Source of the DNA: Arthrobacter sp. M4
GTDB taxonomy: Bacteria > Actinomycetota > Actinomycetes > Actinomycetales > Micrococcaceae
Direction of reading: 5' to 3'
DNA length: 64,000 nucleotides
Assembly (NCBI RefSeq): GCF_020251205.1
Contig: NZ_JAIWYX010000013.1
Coordinates: 1-64,000 of the forward strand
Shown: positions 7,943 to 16,454 of the stretch, one piece after another
Numbering within the stretch: the stretch's first letter is position 1
Layout: every line of letters starts with the position of its first letter
Position numbers and translations under genes: made by a program
The notes under the pieces: model-generated
The model's input: only the letters and a program-made list of their open reading frames with translations
Databases searched by the model: none
Told to the model about the DNA's origin: nothing

Positions 7943-8935
7943 GTGCAACGTCGGTTTCCGGCAGCGGGCGGCCGCGTTCTGACAGCAGCGAGGTGACTTC
8001 CGCCGGCGTCGGCATGGCATCGCACAGGAAAGCCGCGAGGCGACAATCGCCCCTGCGGCATTCGCGTAGTCCAGGACGCGGGCCAGCGGCCAGCCGGACA
8101 GCAGGCCGTGAACAAATGCCCCACCGAACGAATCACCGGCACCCAGGCCATTCACCGTCTCCACGGGCACCGGGGCGGAGACAACGCGCTCGGCGCGGGT
8201 CTTGGCCATCACGCCTTCCGGACCCAGCTTGACCACCGCGATCTCGACGCCGGCAGCCAGCAGGCGGTCAGCCTGCTCATCCGGAGTGCCCTCGCCAACC
8301 GCCACGGCGCATTCCTTGTCATTGCCGATCGCCACCGTGACCTGCGGCAGAATCTTCGCAACCTCGGTCTGGGCCTCCTCCTCGGACGCCCAGAACATCG
8401 GCCGGTAATCCAGGTCAAGAATGGTGTACTGGCCTTCCTTCAAACCCGCGCGGGGGCGGGCCCCGTGAGCAGCAATGTGCGCGCTGCGGCTGGGCTCCTG
8501 ACACAGGCCCGTCACCGTGGACCAGAAAATCTTCGCCTCCCGGATAGCATCCAAGTCCAGTTCCTCAGCCCTGATCTGCAGATCCGGAGCCGTGGGAAAA
8601 CGGCCATAGAAATACAACGGGAAGTCGTGCGGGGGCTGGATGGCGCAGAAGGTGGCGGGCGTCTGGAGGCCTGGGACGGGGGTGACAAAACTGTCATCAA
8701 CGTTGAACTTCTTCAACTCCCGGTGCAAGTAATTGCCAAAGGGATCGTCACCGGTCCGTGTGATGACACCGGTACGGCGGCCATGCCGCGCAGCGGCAAC
8801 CGCCACGTTGGACGGCGAACCGCCCAAATACTTGCTGAAGGTCTGCACATCCTCCAGTCCCACCCCGATGTCGTTCGGGTAAATATCAACGTTGATGCGC
8901 CCGATCGTAAGCAACTCGTGGGTCACGATAATCAT
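7931..8935 (-). CDS. iolC: 5-dehydro-2-deoxygluconokinase IolC, 3'-frameshifted
   Basis: IolC phosphorylates 5-dehydro-2-deoxy-D-gluconate in myo-inositol catabolism. The 334-aa PfkB-family protein has LLTIGRINVDIYPND, KYLGGSPSNVAVAAARHG and TVTGLCQEPSR, plus the PfkB signature NGLGAGDSFGGAF with the catalytic Asp. ATG at 8935 follows AGAGGAAAGG. At about 8025 the frame shifts: after IVASRLSC the expected MPTPAEVTSLL...ETDVALSTV ending is readable in a neighbouring frame, so the last 30 or so residues are scrambled. Catalytic residues precede the shift, so some activity is possible. The usual iolB, iolD and iolA genes do not follow. Confidence 0.8.
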   Translation of the reverse strand: MIIVTHELLTIGRINVDIYPNDIGVGLEDVQTFSKYLGGSPSNVAVAAARHGRRTGVITRTGDDPFGNYLHRELKKFNVDDSFVTPVPGLQTPATFCAIQPPHDFPLYFYGRFPTAPDLQIRAEELDLDAIREAKIFWSTVTGLCQEPSRSAHIAAHGARPRAGLKEGQYTILDLDYRPMFWASEEEAQTEVAKILPQVTVAIGNDKECAVAVGEGTPDEQADRLLAAGVEIAVVKLGPEGVMAKTRAERVVSAPVPVETVNGLGAGDSFGGAFVHGLLSGWPLARVLDYANAAGAIVASRLSCAMPCRRRRKSPRCCQNAAARCRKPTLHSVR

Positions 8936-9039
8936 GCGCCTTTCCTCTGGCCTTGTGGCCAGGATCCGTAAAGTTAGATTGCTAGCTGCCGTGCCCCTTG
9001 TCCGGTCACAAAGCGAGCTGGAATGCCGTACCTCGGCGG

Positions 9040-9351
9040 CTATCGGATAAACGTTCCAGCCTGCCGCTGGCGGATGAGTATTCCTTTGCGTTCGAGGTAA
9101 GCCCAAGCGCTGCGCACGGTGCCGATGGTGACCTTCAGTTCTCGTGCCATTACCCGCTCAGGGAGCAGCCTGATCCCATGCCCGATCACACCGATTTCCA
9201 GGGCGTGTTCAAGGCTTTGCGCAAGTTGGTAGTACAGCGGTTCGGGGCCCTGGCGCTTGAGCTGCAGCAACTGTGAAAAGGGTGGCGGGGTGGTTCCCGA
9301 TGGCCCCTCGGAGAGGCCATCGGGAACCGTGCGATGCTGGTCAGAGGGCAT
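9040..9351 (-). CDS. Short GntR-type winged-helix regulator
   Basis: A 103-aa protein consisting of little more than a GntR DNA-binding domain: GPEPLYYQLAQSLEHALEIG, then LLPERVMARELKVTIGTVRS and AWAYLERKGILIRQRQAGTF. No FCD, UTRA or aminotransferase effector domain follows. The ATG at 9351 lies inside the end of the upstream IolE-like gene (11-bp overlap), so it is translationally coupled and embedded in the inositol-type operon. A paralogue with the same layout is at 49290-49721. It probably gives local feedback on the operon; the ligand is unknown. Confidence 0.75.
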   Translation of the reverse strand: MPSDQHRTVPDGLSEGPSGTTPPPFSQLLQLKRQGPEPLYYQLAQSLEHALEIGVIGHGIRLLPERVMARELKVTIGTVRSAWAYLERKGILIRQRQAGTFIR

Positions 9352-10276
9352 CGTTGGAACGTGACAGGCCAGCGTCGAAGCGCAGCGCATGGACTCCGCA
9401 GCCGCCAAGGTAGGACCGGGTGCGCTGGGCGATGGGGAACGGGGCATCCGGCGGGCAGGGGTACATGTCCTGCTCCACGATCCCGAAGATGTCCGCGCCG
9501 GTCCGTGCGACCGCTTCCAGCAGCGGCGGGAACTCCGGGACGCCAAGCGGTGGCTCGGTCATAGCGCCGAGCGTTACTGCCTCGCTGAACGGCAGCTTCT
9601 CCGCGTGGACCCGCGCGACAACGTCGGAGTTGACCTGCTTGAGGTGCAGGTAGCCGATGCGTTCCGGATGGCGGTTGATGATGGCAAGGTTGTCCCCGCC
9701 GCTGTAGGAGACATGGCCCGTGTCCAGGCAGAGGTTCACGAACTCCGGATCGGTGTCCTGAAGGAAGCGGGTGATGTCCTGTTCGGTTTCCACGTGACTG
9801 TCCGCGTGCGGGTGATACTGCAGCCGGACGCCGTACTGTTCGAACATCGCCTTGCCAAGACGGTCAACGCCGGTGGTCTTCGCCTGCCACTGCTCAGCTG
9901 TGAGTTCTCCCGGCTCGAGTTCGGCACCGGTGTAGAGGTCGCGCCACATTTCCGGGAGGACCACCACGTGCTTGCCGCCGAGCGCTGCGGTGAGGGCCGC
10001 GACGTCGGTCACCTGATCCCAAACAGCGTTCCAAGAGTCCGGCTGGTGAAGCCGCTCAGACACAGTGCCGGCCGAGAGGCGAAGACCCCTGGACTCGAGC
10101 TCGTCGCGGAGCTGCGCCGGATCGGTGGGCAGGTATCCATAGGGCCCAAGTTCAATCCATTCGTACCCGGCTTTGGCCACCTCATCGAGGAAGCGGGTGT
10201 ACGGGACCTGGTTGGCATCGCTGGGGAACCAGACGCCCCAGGAATCGGGGGCTGTTCCGACGCGAATGGAAGCCAT
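9341..10276 (-). CDS. Sugar isomerase/epimerase-like TIM barrel, IolE-like
   Basis: A 311-aa AP-endonuclease-2-type TIM barrel. It begins MASIRVGTAPDSWGVWFPSD, then has WIELGPYGYLPTDP, LQYHPHADSHVE, VNLCLDTGHVSYSGGDN and FGIVEQDMY, with His, Asp and Glu candidates for the metal site. The family includes inosose dehydratase (IolE) and inosose isomerases; the operon setting (dehydrogenase, IolC, ABC transporter) favours dehydration of 2-keto-inositol or a similar keto-sugar. ATG at 10276 follows 27 bases after the dehydrogenase stop. Confidence 0.75.
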   Translation of the reverse strand: MASIRVGTAPDSWGVWFPSDANQVPYTRFLDEVAKAGYEWIELGPYGYLPTDPAQLRDELESRGLRLSAGTVSERLHQPDSWNAVWDQVTDVAALTAALGGKHVVVLPEMWRDLYTGAELEPGELTAEQWQAKTTGVDRLGKAMFEQYGVRLQYHPHADSHVETEQDITRFLQDTDPEFVNLCLDTGHVSYSGGDNLAIINRHPERIGYLHLKQVNSDVVARVHAEKLPFSEAVTLGAMTEPPLGVPEFPPLLEAVARTGADIFGIVEQDMYPCPPDAPFPIAQRTRSYLGGCGVHALRFDAGLSRSNDAL

Positions 10277-10302
10277 AGTCTTTGTCCTTATCTGGGTGGT
10301 GG

Positions 10303-11487
10303 TCAGGCTTGCTGGTGCGTGTTGATGTCGATGACCGCGTTCGATGCGGCCGAGTCCAGTGCCGCACCGACCACGCGCATCATTTTCACGGCGGTGTTGA
10401 AGTCGGTGTCCATGGGGCTGCCATCGCGGACGCAACGCAGGAATTCCTGGATCTCCGCGACGAAGGCCTCGGCGTAGCCGGTGCCGACGCCGGCGCCGGG
10501 CATGGCGGCGACGTCGTTGAAATACGGGTGCTCCGGCCCGGTGAAGATCCGGCGCGGTCCATTGGTGGCAGAGGTGGCGACGCCGTTCTGGAAAAGGTGG
10601 AACTCACCGGCGCTGATCGAGTCGAAGAGGGCGTGCCCCTCCGAACCGAAGGCCTCGACCCCAAGGGAGTTCGGAATTCCGCTGGAGATCCGGCTGAGCG
10701 TAATTTGGCCCACGGCGCCGCCGTCGAACTCCACCGTCAGCAGGGCGACGTCATCGTTCGTCACCGGTCCGCGCTCCTCGGTGGTCGCGGCGCCGTGCCC
10801 GATGGCACCAGCCGCTGGCTTTGGGCGTTCGGTGATGACGGTGCGAAGCGTGGAGTTCAGGACACGGGTGACGGGTCCGACGACGAACTGGGCGGCGTCG
10901 ATCGCGTGGGCGCCGATGTCAAGCAGGGCGCCGCCGCCGGAGAGCTCCTGCGAATAGCGCCAGGACAGCGCGCCGGCCGGATCGGCCGCGTAGTCCGCGT
11001 TGTACCAGGCCCGGACGGTATGGACCTGGCCGATCGCGCCGCCCTGGACCGCCTGCGCGAGGGCCGCCAGTCCGGGCAGGCGTCGAAAGGAGAACCCGAC
11101 GCCAGTCACCGCCGAAGACGCTTCAGCCAGCCCGGCCAGCCAGGCGGCTTCCTCCCGCGTGCGGCCGATGGGCTTCTCGGCGAAGAGGTGCTTCCCGGAA
11201 GCAATGACCTTGGGCAGGATCTGGGCATGCAGGTGGTTCGGCAGGGCGACGCTCACAGCGTCGATCTCGGGATTGGCCAGAAACGCGTCGATGTCGGCCA
11301 CGGCGTTGGCGAAGCCGTATCGCTTGGCGACAGACTGCGCCAAACCCAGGTTCGGATCGGCGATGGTGTGCAACTGCACGTCGACATCGCCGAGGTCGCC
11401 GGCCATCATGGCGTTTCGGTAGCCGAAGGCGTGCGCCTGGCCGGCCATGCCTGCGCCGATGATGCCAATGCGGATGGTGGTGGTCAT
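10303..11487 (-). CDS. Gfo/Idh/MocA oxidoreductase (inositol 2-dehydrogenase-like)
   Basis: A 394-aa NAD(P)-dependent dehydrogenase. It has an N-terminal Rossmann motif (IRIGIIGAGMAGQAHAFGYR), the EKP motif (HLFAEKPIG) and a C-terminal catalytic region (GGALLDIGAHAIDAAQF) with the conserved Asp and His. It oxidises a hydroxyl of a cyclic polyol or sugar, and the neighbours suggest myo-inositol or an analogue. It sits in a minus-strand operon downstream of a sugar ABC transporter and upstream of the IolE-like gene. It is related in layout to the 59163-60350 enzyme. Confidence 0.8.
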   Translation of the reverse strand: MTTTIRIGIIGAGMAGQAHAFGYRNAMMAGDLGDVDVQLHTIADPNLGLAQSVAKRYGFANAVADIDAFLANPEIDAVSVALPNHLHAQILPKVIASGKHLFAEKPIGRTREEAAWLAGLAEASSAVTGVGFSFRRLPGLAALAQAVQGGAIGQVHTVRAWYNADYAADPAGALSWRYSQELSGGGALLDIGAHAIDAAQFVVGPVTRVLNSTLRTVITERPKPAAGAIGHGAATTEERGPVTNDDVALLTVEFDGGAVGQITLSRISSGIPNSLGVEAFGSEGHALFDSISAGEFHLFQNGVATSATNGPRRIFTGPEHPYFNDVAAMPGAGVGTGYAEAFVAEIQEFLRCVRDGSPMDTDFNTAVKMMRVVGAALDSAASNAVIDINTHQQA

Positions 11488-11599
11488 AGTGCTCTTTCTC
11501 TTTCTGGACGTGCTGGGATGAGGTGGCCGCGTTCAGCGGCCCCCGAACCCTGAGTGAGTGAAGCCGGGCCAGTGCCTCCGGCCGGACCGGTACGCGAGG

Positions 11600-12370
11600 C
11601 TAGCGGCCGATGGAGTGGAGTTCGTGCTGGAGGGCTTCGAGTTCCGCGCCCCCGGACATCTGCTGGGCAAGGTCCGCGATGGTGATCTGGGCCTTGGAGT
11701 AATCGCCGATTGTGCGGCCCCTCTGCAGGAGCACGAAGTGGTCGCTGACCGGGTAAGCGTGGTTGGGGTTGTGGGTGATGAAGATGACGCCCAGGCCGCG
11801 TTCGCGGGCCTGGATGATGTACTTCAGAACCACGCCGGACTGCCGGACGCCGAGCGCGGCAGTCGGCTCGTCGAGGATCAGCACGCGGGCGCCGAAGTAC
11901 ACGGCACGGGCGATCGCGACGCACTGGCGTTCGCCGCCGGACAGGGTGCCAACAGCTTGCTCGGGGTCGCGGATCTGGATGCCCATCTTTCCGAGTTCAT
12001 CGACGACGATGTCCTTGCTCTTGTGCGGCGTGAGGAACCCGCTCTGCGTGGGCTCGGAGCCGAGGAAGAAGTTGCGCCAGATCGGCATGAGGGGAGCGAG
12101 GGCGAGGTCCTGGTACACGGTGGCGATGCCGCGCTGGAGGGCAGCGCGGGGTGAACTGAACCGCGTCGGCTCGCCGTCGACGAGGAACTCGCCCGAGTCC
12201 GGCGGGTGGACCCCGGAGAGCGTCTTGATAAAGGTGGACTTGCCTGCGCCGTTGTCGCCCAGCACGGCCGTCACCTCGCCCGCCTTGACCTTGCACGAGA
12301 CGTCCTGGAGGGCGCGGACGTGGCCGAAGTTCTTGCTGATGTTGCGGACTTCGAGAATGGGGGTTGTCAT
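11600..12370 (-). CDS. Sugar ABC transporter ATP-binding protein
   Basis: A 256-aa ATPase with Walker A (LGDNGAGKSTFIKTLSG), a Q-loop (TVYQDLALAP), the signature LSGGERQCVAIARAV and Walker B (VLILDEPTAALG). It has a single ABC domain, where classical ribose-type (CUT2) ATPases have two in about 500 aa. It overlaps the permease gene by 4 bp (ATGA). With the adjacent RbsC-type permease and lipoprotein receptor it forms an importer for inositol or a related sugar. Confidence 0.85.
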   Translation of the reverse strand: MTTPILEVRNISKNFGHVRALQDVSCKVKAGEVTAVLGDNGAGKSTFIKTLSGVHPPDSGEFLVDGEPTRFSSPRAALQRGIATVYQDLALAPLMPIWRNFFLGSEPTQSGFLTPHKSKDIVVDELGKMGIQIRDPEQAVGTLSGGERQCVAIARAVYFGARVLILDEPTAALGVRQSGVVLKYIIQARERGLGVIFITHNPNHAYPVSDHFVLLQRGRTIGDYSKAQITIADLAQQMSGGAELEALQHELHSIGR

Positions 12371-13470
12371 GATCCCACCGCCTGAGACTTCTTCTTAAGG
12401 TAGAGGTTGATGAAGACCGCGATCAGGAGGATCGCGCCGAGGAAGAATTTAAACAGTTCGCTCGGGAATCCGGCCAGGGGCATGCCCTGCTGGACCATGC
12501 CGAAGATGAGCGCCCCGATCGAGGCTCCAAGGGCCGAGCCGGCGCCGCCGGTGAGGAGGCAGCCGCCGATCACCGCAGCGATGATGAAGTTGAACTCAGC
12601 GCCGATGCCCGTGGTGACGGTGGCCGACGCGTAGCGGATCACCGTGAGCTGCCCGACGAGCCAAGCGGCCGTCGCTGTTCCGACGAAGAGTCCAACACGG
12701 ACCTTGGCAACGGGGACGCCGACGGCGAGAGCACCCACGGCGTTGCCGCCGACGGCGGCGATCCAGTTGCCGATCTTGGTGCGGGTGAGCAGGACGACGC
12801 CGACCGCCGTGAGCACGATCCACCAGATGAGGGATACCTGGAACCCGCCGACGGAAGAGCCGAAGAGGGCCTTGGCGCTGTCGAAGCCGGTGTATGAGGA
12901 GACCCCCGAGACCGTCACCTGGTGGGTCATGTTCGTTGTCACCGCGTAGTTCAGGCCCCACAGCATGAACATCGTGCCCAGCGTGATGATGAAGCTCGGG
13001 AGTTTCGTCTTGTGGACAAGGATCCCGTTCAGGAGCCCGATTGCGACGGCGAAGACGAGCGACGCGAGGATGCCGAACCAGACATTCGTGTTGAGCTGGG
13101 TCGTGACGAGTGCGGTGACGAGGCCGGTCGAGCCGGTCATGACGCCGGTCGAGAGGTCGAACTCGCCGCCGATCATGAGCAGCGCGACGGCGACGGCCAT
13201 GATCCCGAGGGTCGCGGCCGGGTCGAGGAAGTTTCCGATGCCCGCCTGGCTCGCGAAAGGCGGTGCGATCACCGAGAAGCCGATGAAGACGATGATGGCA
13301 GCGGCTGCCGAACCGAATTCGGGCGACATGAAGATCCGGCGAATGCGCCCGACCTGGACGAGCCGGTCGTCAGCGCCGGCCGGCGCCGCGGCGTGGGCCA
13401 GTCCGGCCAGGGCCTTGTCCTTCTCGGGGGGCGTTTCGTTCGCTGTGTTGAGGTTTTGAGTCATGGTCAT
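12367..13470 (-). CDS. Sugar ABC transporter permease (RbsC/CUT2 type)
   Basis: A 367-aa membrane protein with an extended cytosolic N-terminus (about 50 aa) and roughly 9-10 helices. Family blocks include MIGGEFDLSTGVMTGSTGLV, LLNGILVHKTKLPSFIITLG and AVGGNAVGALAVGVPVAKVR, plus AAVIGGCLLTGGAGSALGAS. It overlaps both neighbours by 4 bp and so belongs to one operon with the binding protein and the ATPase. Closely similar in layout to the 55376-56440 permease of the second sugar system. Confidence 0.85.
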   Translation of the reverse strand: MTMTQNLNTANETPPEKDKALAGLAHAAAPAGADDRLVQVGRIRRIFMSPEFGSAAAAIIVFIGFSVIAPPFASQAGIGNFLDPAATLGIMAVAVALLMIGGEFDLSTGVMTGSTGLVTALVTTQLNTNVWFGILASLVFAVAIGLLNGILVHKTKLPSFIITLGTMFMLWGLNYAVTTNMTHQVTVSGVSSYTGFDSAKALFGSSVGGFQVSLIWWIVLTAVGVVLLTRTKIGNWIAAVGGNAVGALAVGVPVAKVRVGLFVGTATAAWLVGQLTVIRYASATVTTGIGAEFNFIIAAVIGGCLLTGGAGSALGASIGALIFGMVQQGMPLAGFPSELFKFFLGAILLIAVFINLYLKKKSQAVGS

Positions 13471-14456
13471 CGCGTTCCCTTGCTGACGAGATCGGCGACG
13501 GTGGAGACGTTGTCCTTCGTGATGAAGGCCGGCCCGGTCAGGACGGGCAGTCCGCCACCGACGGTGTTGAGGTTGTCGTGGTTCAGCACGAGGAAGGCGA
13601 TCGGCAGGTAGCCCTGCAGGTACTGCTGCTGGTCCACGGTGAAAGCGATATCCCCCGCCTTGATGGCACTGAGCACGTCTTTGTCGATGTCGAAGCTTCC
13701 GAGCTTGGCCGTGCTTCCGGCGTCCTTCATGCCGGCGAGGGTCGCCGTGGCAACTGACGGGTTGAGGGCCAGGACGGAGTCGAAGGACTTGTCACCGAGC
13801 AGCTTTGACTTGACGGTCGCCTGGATGCCCTGCGGGTTGTTCAAGTCCACCTGGAGCTTTTCGATCTGGCCGCCGAACGCCTGCGCCGCACCCTGGCAGC
13901 GCTGCTCGAGGCCGATGTTGCCGGCCTCGTGGATGAGGCAGAGCAGCTTCTTTCCGCCGGCCGCGGCAAGCTTCTGCCCCGCGCCCTGTCCGGCGACAGT
14001 CTCGGTCTGGCCTACATGCTCGAGGGCGCCGAGCTTTGCCGAGACATCCACACCGGAGTTGATGCTGACCCACGGGATGTTCTTCGACTTGACGTCTCCC
14101 AGAGCGGACCCGAGCGCGTCAGGGTTAGCCAGGGAGACCACCATGCCGTTGGGGTTCTTCGCCAGTGCGGCCTCGATCAGCTGCGCCTGCTTGGCGCCCT
14201 CGCCGTCGCCGGTGATGCTCACGTTGACGCCGTACTGCGCCGCTGCGTCTTCGGCGCCCTTCTTGACGACGTTCCAGAAGGAACCGTCCGGATTGCCGTG
14301 GATGACGACGGCGAAGCTCAGGTCTCGCTTTGTTCCTGCGGCTGCCTGCGCCCCTCCAGTGTTGACGTCGTTCGCTTTCCCGCCGGTACCGCAGGCGCTG
14401 AGCGTCAGTGCGATCGCGGCAATTCCAGCGACCGTCAGGGATTTCCAACTCTTCAT
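13467..14456 (-). CDS. Sugar ABC transporter substrate-binding lipoprotein
   Basis: A 329-aa type-I periplasmic binding protein (Peripla_BP_4). It has signal peptide MKSWKSLTVAGIAAIALTLS and lipobox LSAC, then VVIHGNPDGSFWNVVKKGAE, VSLANPDALGSAL, GAGQKLAAAGGKKLLCLIHE and FDIDKDVLSAIKAGDIAFTV with DQQQYLQGYLP. It is the first gene of the inositol-type operon; the operator pair lies upstream between it and lacI. It should bind a sugar or cyclitol at the outer membrane face. Confidence 0.85.
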   Translation of the reverse strand: MKSWKSLTVAGIAAIALTLSACGTGGKANDVNTGGAQAAAGTKRDLSFAVVIHGNPDGSFWNVVKKGAEDAAAQYGVNVSITGDGEGAKQAQLIEAALAKNPNGMVVSLANPDALGSALGDVKSKNIPWVSINSGVDVSAKLGALEHVGQTETVAGQGAGQKLAAAGGKKLLCLIHEAGNIGLEQRCQGAAQAFGGQIEKLQVDLNNPQGIQATVKSKLLGDKSFDSVLALNPSVATATLAGMKDAGSTAKLGSFDIDKDVLSAIKAGDIAFTVDQQQYLQGYLPIAFLVLNHDNLNTVGGGLPVLTGPAFITKDNVSTVADLVSKGTR

Positions 14457-14586
14457 CGAGTTCCTCGTTTCATGGATGCCGCCGGAATCCGGCGGCGGGA
14501 AGGTTTGGGCGGATGCTCTCCCGCCCGGTGCGTCCAGGTTCGTTGCCCGTCCCGGCGATCATGTCGGGGAGCGTTCTTGAACCAGA

Positions 14587-14604
14587 ATCTAAAGCGCTCT
14601 AGAT
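14587..14604. promoter_or_regulatory. LacI-type operator, site 1
   Basis: ATCTAAAGCGCTCTAGAT, a near-perfect palindrome with the central CG/GC step typical of LacI-family operators. It lies between the divergent ABC operon and the lacI gene at 14701, which is its likely ligand-responsive repressor. Confidence 0.7.
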
Positions 14605-14619
14605 GTGATTGTGCATACA

Positions 14620-14637
14620 ATCTAAAGCGTTCTAGAA
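14620..14637. promoter_or_regulatory. LacI-type operator, site 2
   Basis: ATCTAAAGCGTTCTAGAA, 16 of 18 bases identical to site 1 and 33 bp away, about three helical turns, so two dimers could bind the same face of the DNA. It could control both the divergent operon and lacI itself. Confidence 0.7.
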
Positions 14638-14700
14638 TTACCTGTCAAGAGGGTGTTGAAGGCCAGGTTGCTGGAGGCGCGCAAACTGAGGAGTGATCTG

Positions 14701-15687
14701 ATGAAAGTGACCATGGCAGACGTGGCCCGGGCCGCGGGGGTGTCGTCGGCCCTGGTCTCCCTGGCGTTCCGGGATGCCTACGGAGTCAGCAAGCCCACCC
14801 GGGAACGGATCCTGGCCACCGCCGAGAGCATGGGGTACCAGCCCAATCGGATGGCGTCCCGGCTTGCCAGCAAGGTGGATGACACTTTGGGCGTTTTCCT
14901 CCTGGACCTGCACAACGAGGTCTTTGCGGACATGTTCGATGGCATGCGGGACTCTGCCCATCAGAGCGGACGTGAACTCGTACTCACTGTCGGTTCCATC
15001 AGCGGTGACCTGGATCGGCCCGCCCTGGACTCCCTTGTCCGTGCCAGGGTAGACGTGGCGATTGCGGCTGGCTTGCTGCTTTCAGATGCCGAACTCCAAG
15101 CATTCCGAGGCAGGCTGCGGCTGGTGAGTGTTGCCCGTGTTGTGCCCGGCTTCGATGCCGTCGCCTCGGACAATGTGCTCGGGGCAACCATGGCCGTGGA
15201 ACACTTGCTGGAACTGGGCCACCGGCGGATCGTCCATCTCGCTTCACCCCCGACTGACGGGTACCTGGGCAGGCGGGAAGGCTATACGGCGTCGATGGCA
15301 CGGGCGGGGCTCACCCCCCATTTGGTCACGTGCGGGTATTCGCGGCAGGAAGCCTCCGACCTTGCAGGACCGCTCCTCGATGCCCCGGACCGGCCAACTG
15401 CAATCTTCACGCACAACGACCAGACCGCGCTCGGAGTCCTCGATGCCGTCCATGCCAGAGGTCTGAGAGTTCCCGAGGACATTACAGTCGTGGGGTACGA
15501 CAACACCTCCGCGAGCAAGCTACCCGGAGTGGACCTCACTACTGTCGACCTGCATCCTGTTGACCTCGGCCGGCGAGCTGCCGAAATAGCGGTTCTTCGC
15601 TCCAATAACCCTGCCTTGGAGCCCATGGTCGAGGTCCTTTCTCCCTCGTTGCTCGTGCGAGCATCTTCCGCACCACCGCTGCCATGA
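14701..15687 (+). CDS. LacI-family repressor of the inositol-type operon
   Basis: A 328-aa repressor with an N-terminal helix-turn-helix (MADVARAAGVSSALVSLAFR, residues about 5-24), a hinge with YQPNRMASRLASK, and a sugar-binding periplasmic-type core ending in VGYDNTSASKLPGVDLTTVD. GAGGAG lies about 8 bases before the ATG at 14701. It is divergent from the ABC/dehydrogenase operon, with two matching operators in between. Probably released by inositol or an early intermediate. Confidence 0.85.
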   Translation: MKVTMADVARAAGVSSALVSLAFRDAYGVSKPTRERILATAESMGYQPNRMASRLASKVDDTLGVFLLDLHNEVFADMFDGMRDSAHQSGRELVLTVGSISGDLDRPALDSLVRARVDVAIAAGLLLSDAELQAFRGRLRLVSVARVVPGFDAVASDNVLGATMAVEHLLELGHRRIVHLASPPTDGYLGRREGYTASMARAGLTPHLVTCGYSRQEASDLAGPLLDAPDRPTAIFTHNDQTALGVLDAVHARGLRVPEDITVVGYDNTSASKLPGVDLTTVDLHPVDLGRRAAEIAVLRSNNPALEPMVEVLSPSLLVRASSAPPLP

Positions 15688-15880
15688 CCATGAATCGCGT
15701 AGCGGCTATCCGCCGAAGATCTTCGTCAGCGCTCCGCTGATGAAGCCCTGGCCCGGAGGAAGTCCTGAAGCTCACGCAGGCTGCACCGAGAGTAATGGGG
15801 CCCTCCGGAATCGGCGGAGCCGCAGGAAAATGCATGACCATCTGTCAAGGCCATCCGGGCAGCAGCTGCCGAGCACGGAG

Positions 15881-16251
15881 TCACTGTCTGGCCACAAGAT
15901 GGGCAGCGATGAGTTCGGCACTGGGATGCAGGGACACACCCCCGGCGGCCACGCCCACCACCAGATCGAAAGCCTCGTCGGTGCTGAAGTCGTGCCGATA
16001 GCCGTTGATCCACAGCAGCAGCACCATCAGCGTCCACGCCGTCCGCTTGTTCCCGTCCACTAGAGATGGAACCTGGCCACCGATTCCAACAACGCTGCCG
16101 CCTTCAACGGCAACTCCGGGTACGCCTCAGACCCCATCACCGTCGTCGCCGGCCGGGCCAACGCCGAAGACAGCAACCCCACATCCCGGATATGAAACCT
16201 GTACCGGTCAACAACCTGCAGGGCATCCTCAATGTCCAGATAGGACGTCAC
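15881..16251 (-). pseudogene. doc: Doc (Fic-family) toxin, frameshifted
   Basis: The first part (MTSYLDIEDALQVVDRYRFH, DVGLLSSALARPATTVMGSE, KAAALLESVARFH) ends at a premature stop. The next frame continues LVDGNKRTAWTLMVLLLWIN and runs to 15881. Together they form a Doc/Fic protein whose motif H-x-F-x-D-G-N-K-R is split by a 1-base deletion at about 16063, between the catalytic His and DGNKR. The toxin is thus probably dead unless the frame is corrected. ATG overlaps the antitoxin gene by 4 bp. Confidence 0.8.
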
Positions 16252-16454
16252 GCGTCCTCAAGGCGCTTGAGCAGCTCCGCGTCATGGCTCATCACAAACT
16301 CCAAACTCTCGCTGATCTCACGCCGACGCCCATACCGCTGCAACACCAACTCCGCACCCTGCAACAACAGAGCCGACTTCGACGTGTGCTCCTCGGCAGC
16401 CAACTGCTCCAAACGGCGATCAAGATCCTCGGGAACACGCAAATTCATGGCCAT
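16248..16454 (-). CDS. Ribbon-helix-helix antitoxin of Doc pair
   Basis: A 68-aa protein beginning MAMNLRVPEDLDRRLEQLAA, with the beta-strand and two-helix pattern of CopG/RHH proteins (EEHTSKSALLLQGAELVLQR) and a C-terminal extension (SLEFVMSHDAELLKRLEDA) of the type that wraps a toxin. It precedes the Doc gene with an ATGA overlap. Intact although its toxin partner is frameshifted. Confidence 0.75.
   Translation of the reverse strand: MAMNLRVPEDLDRRLEQLAAEEHTSKSALLLQGAELVLQRYGRRREISESLEFVMSHDAELLKRLEDA

Noticed and set aside
10282..11553. A 423-aa plus-strand open frame
   Set aside because: Antisense shadow of the Gfo/Idh dehydrogenase at 10303-11487.
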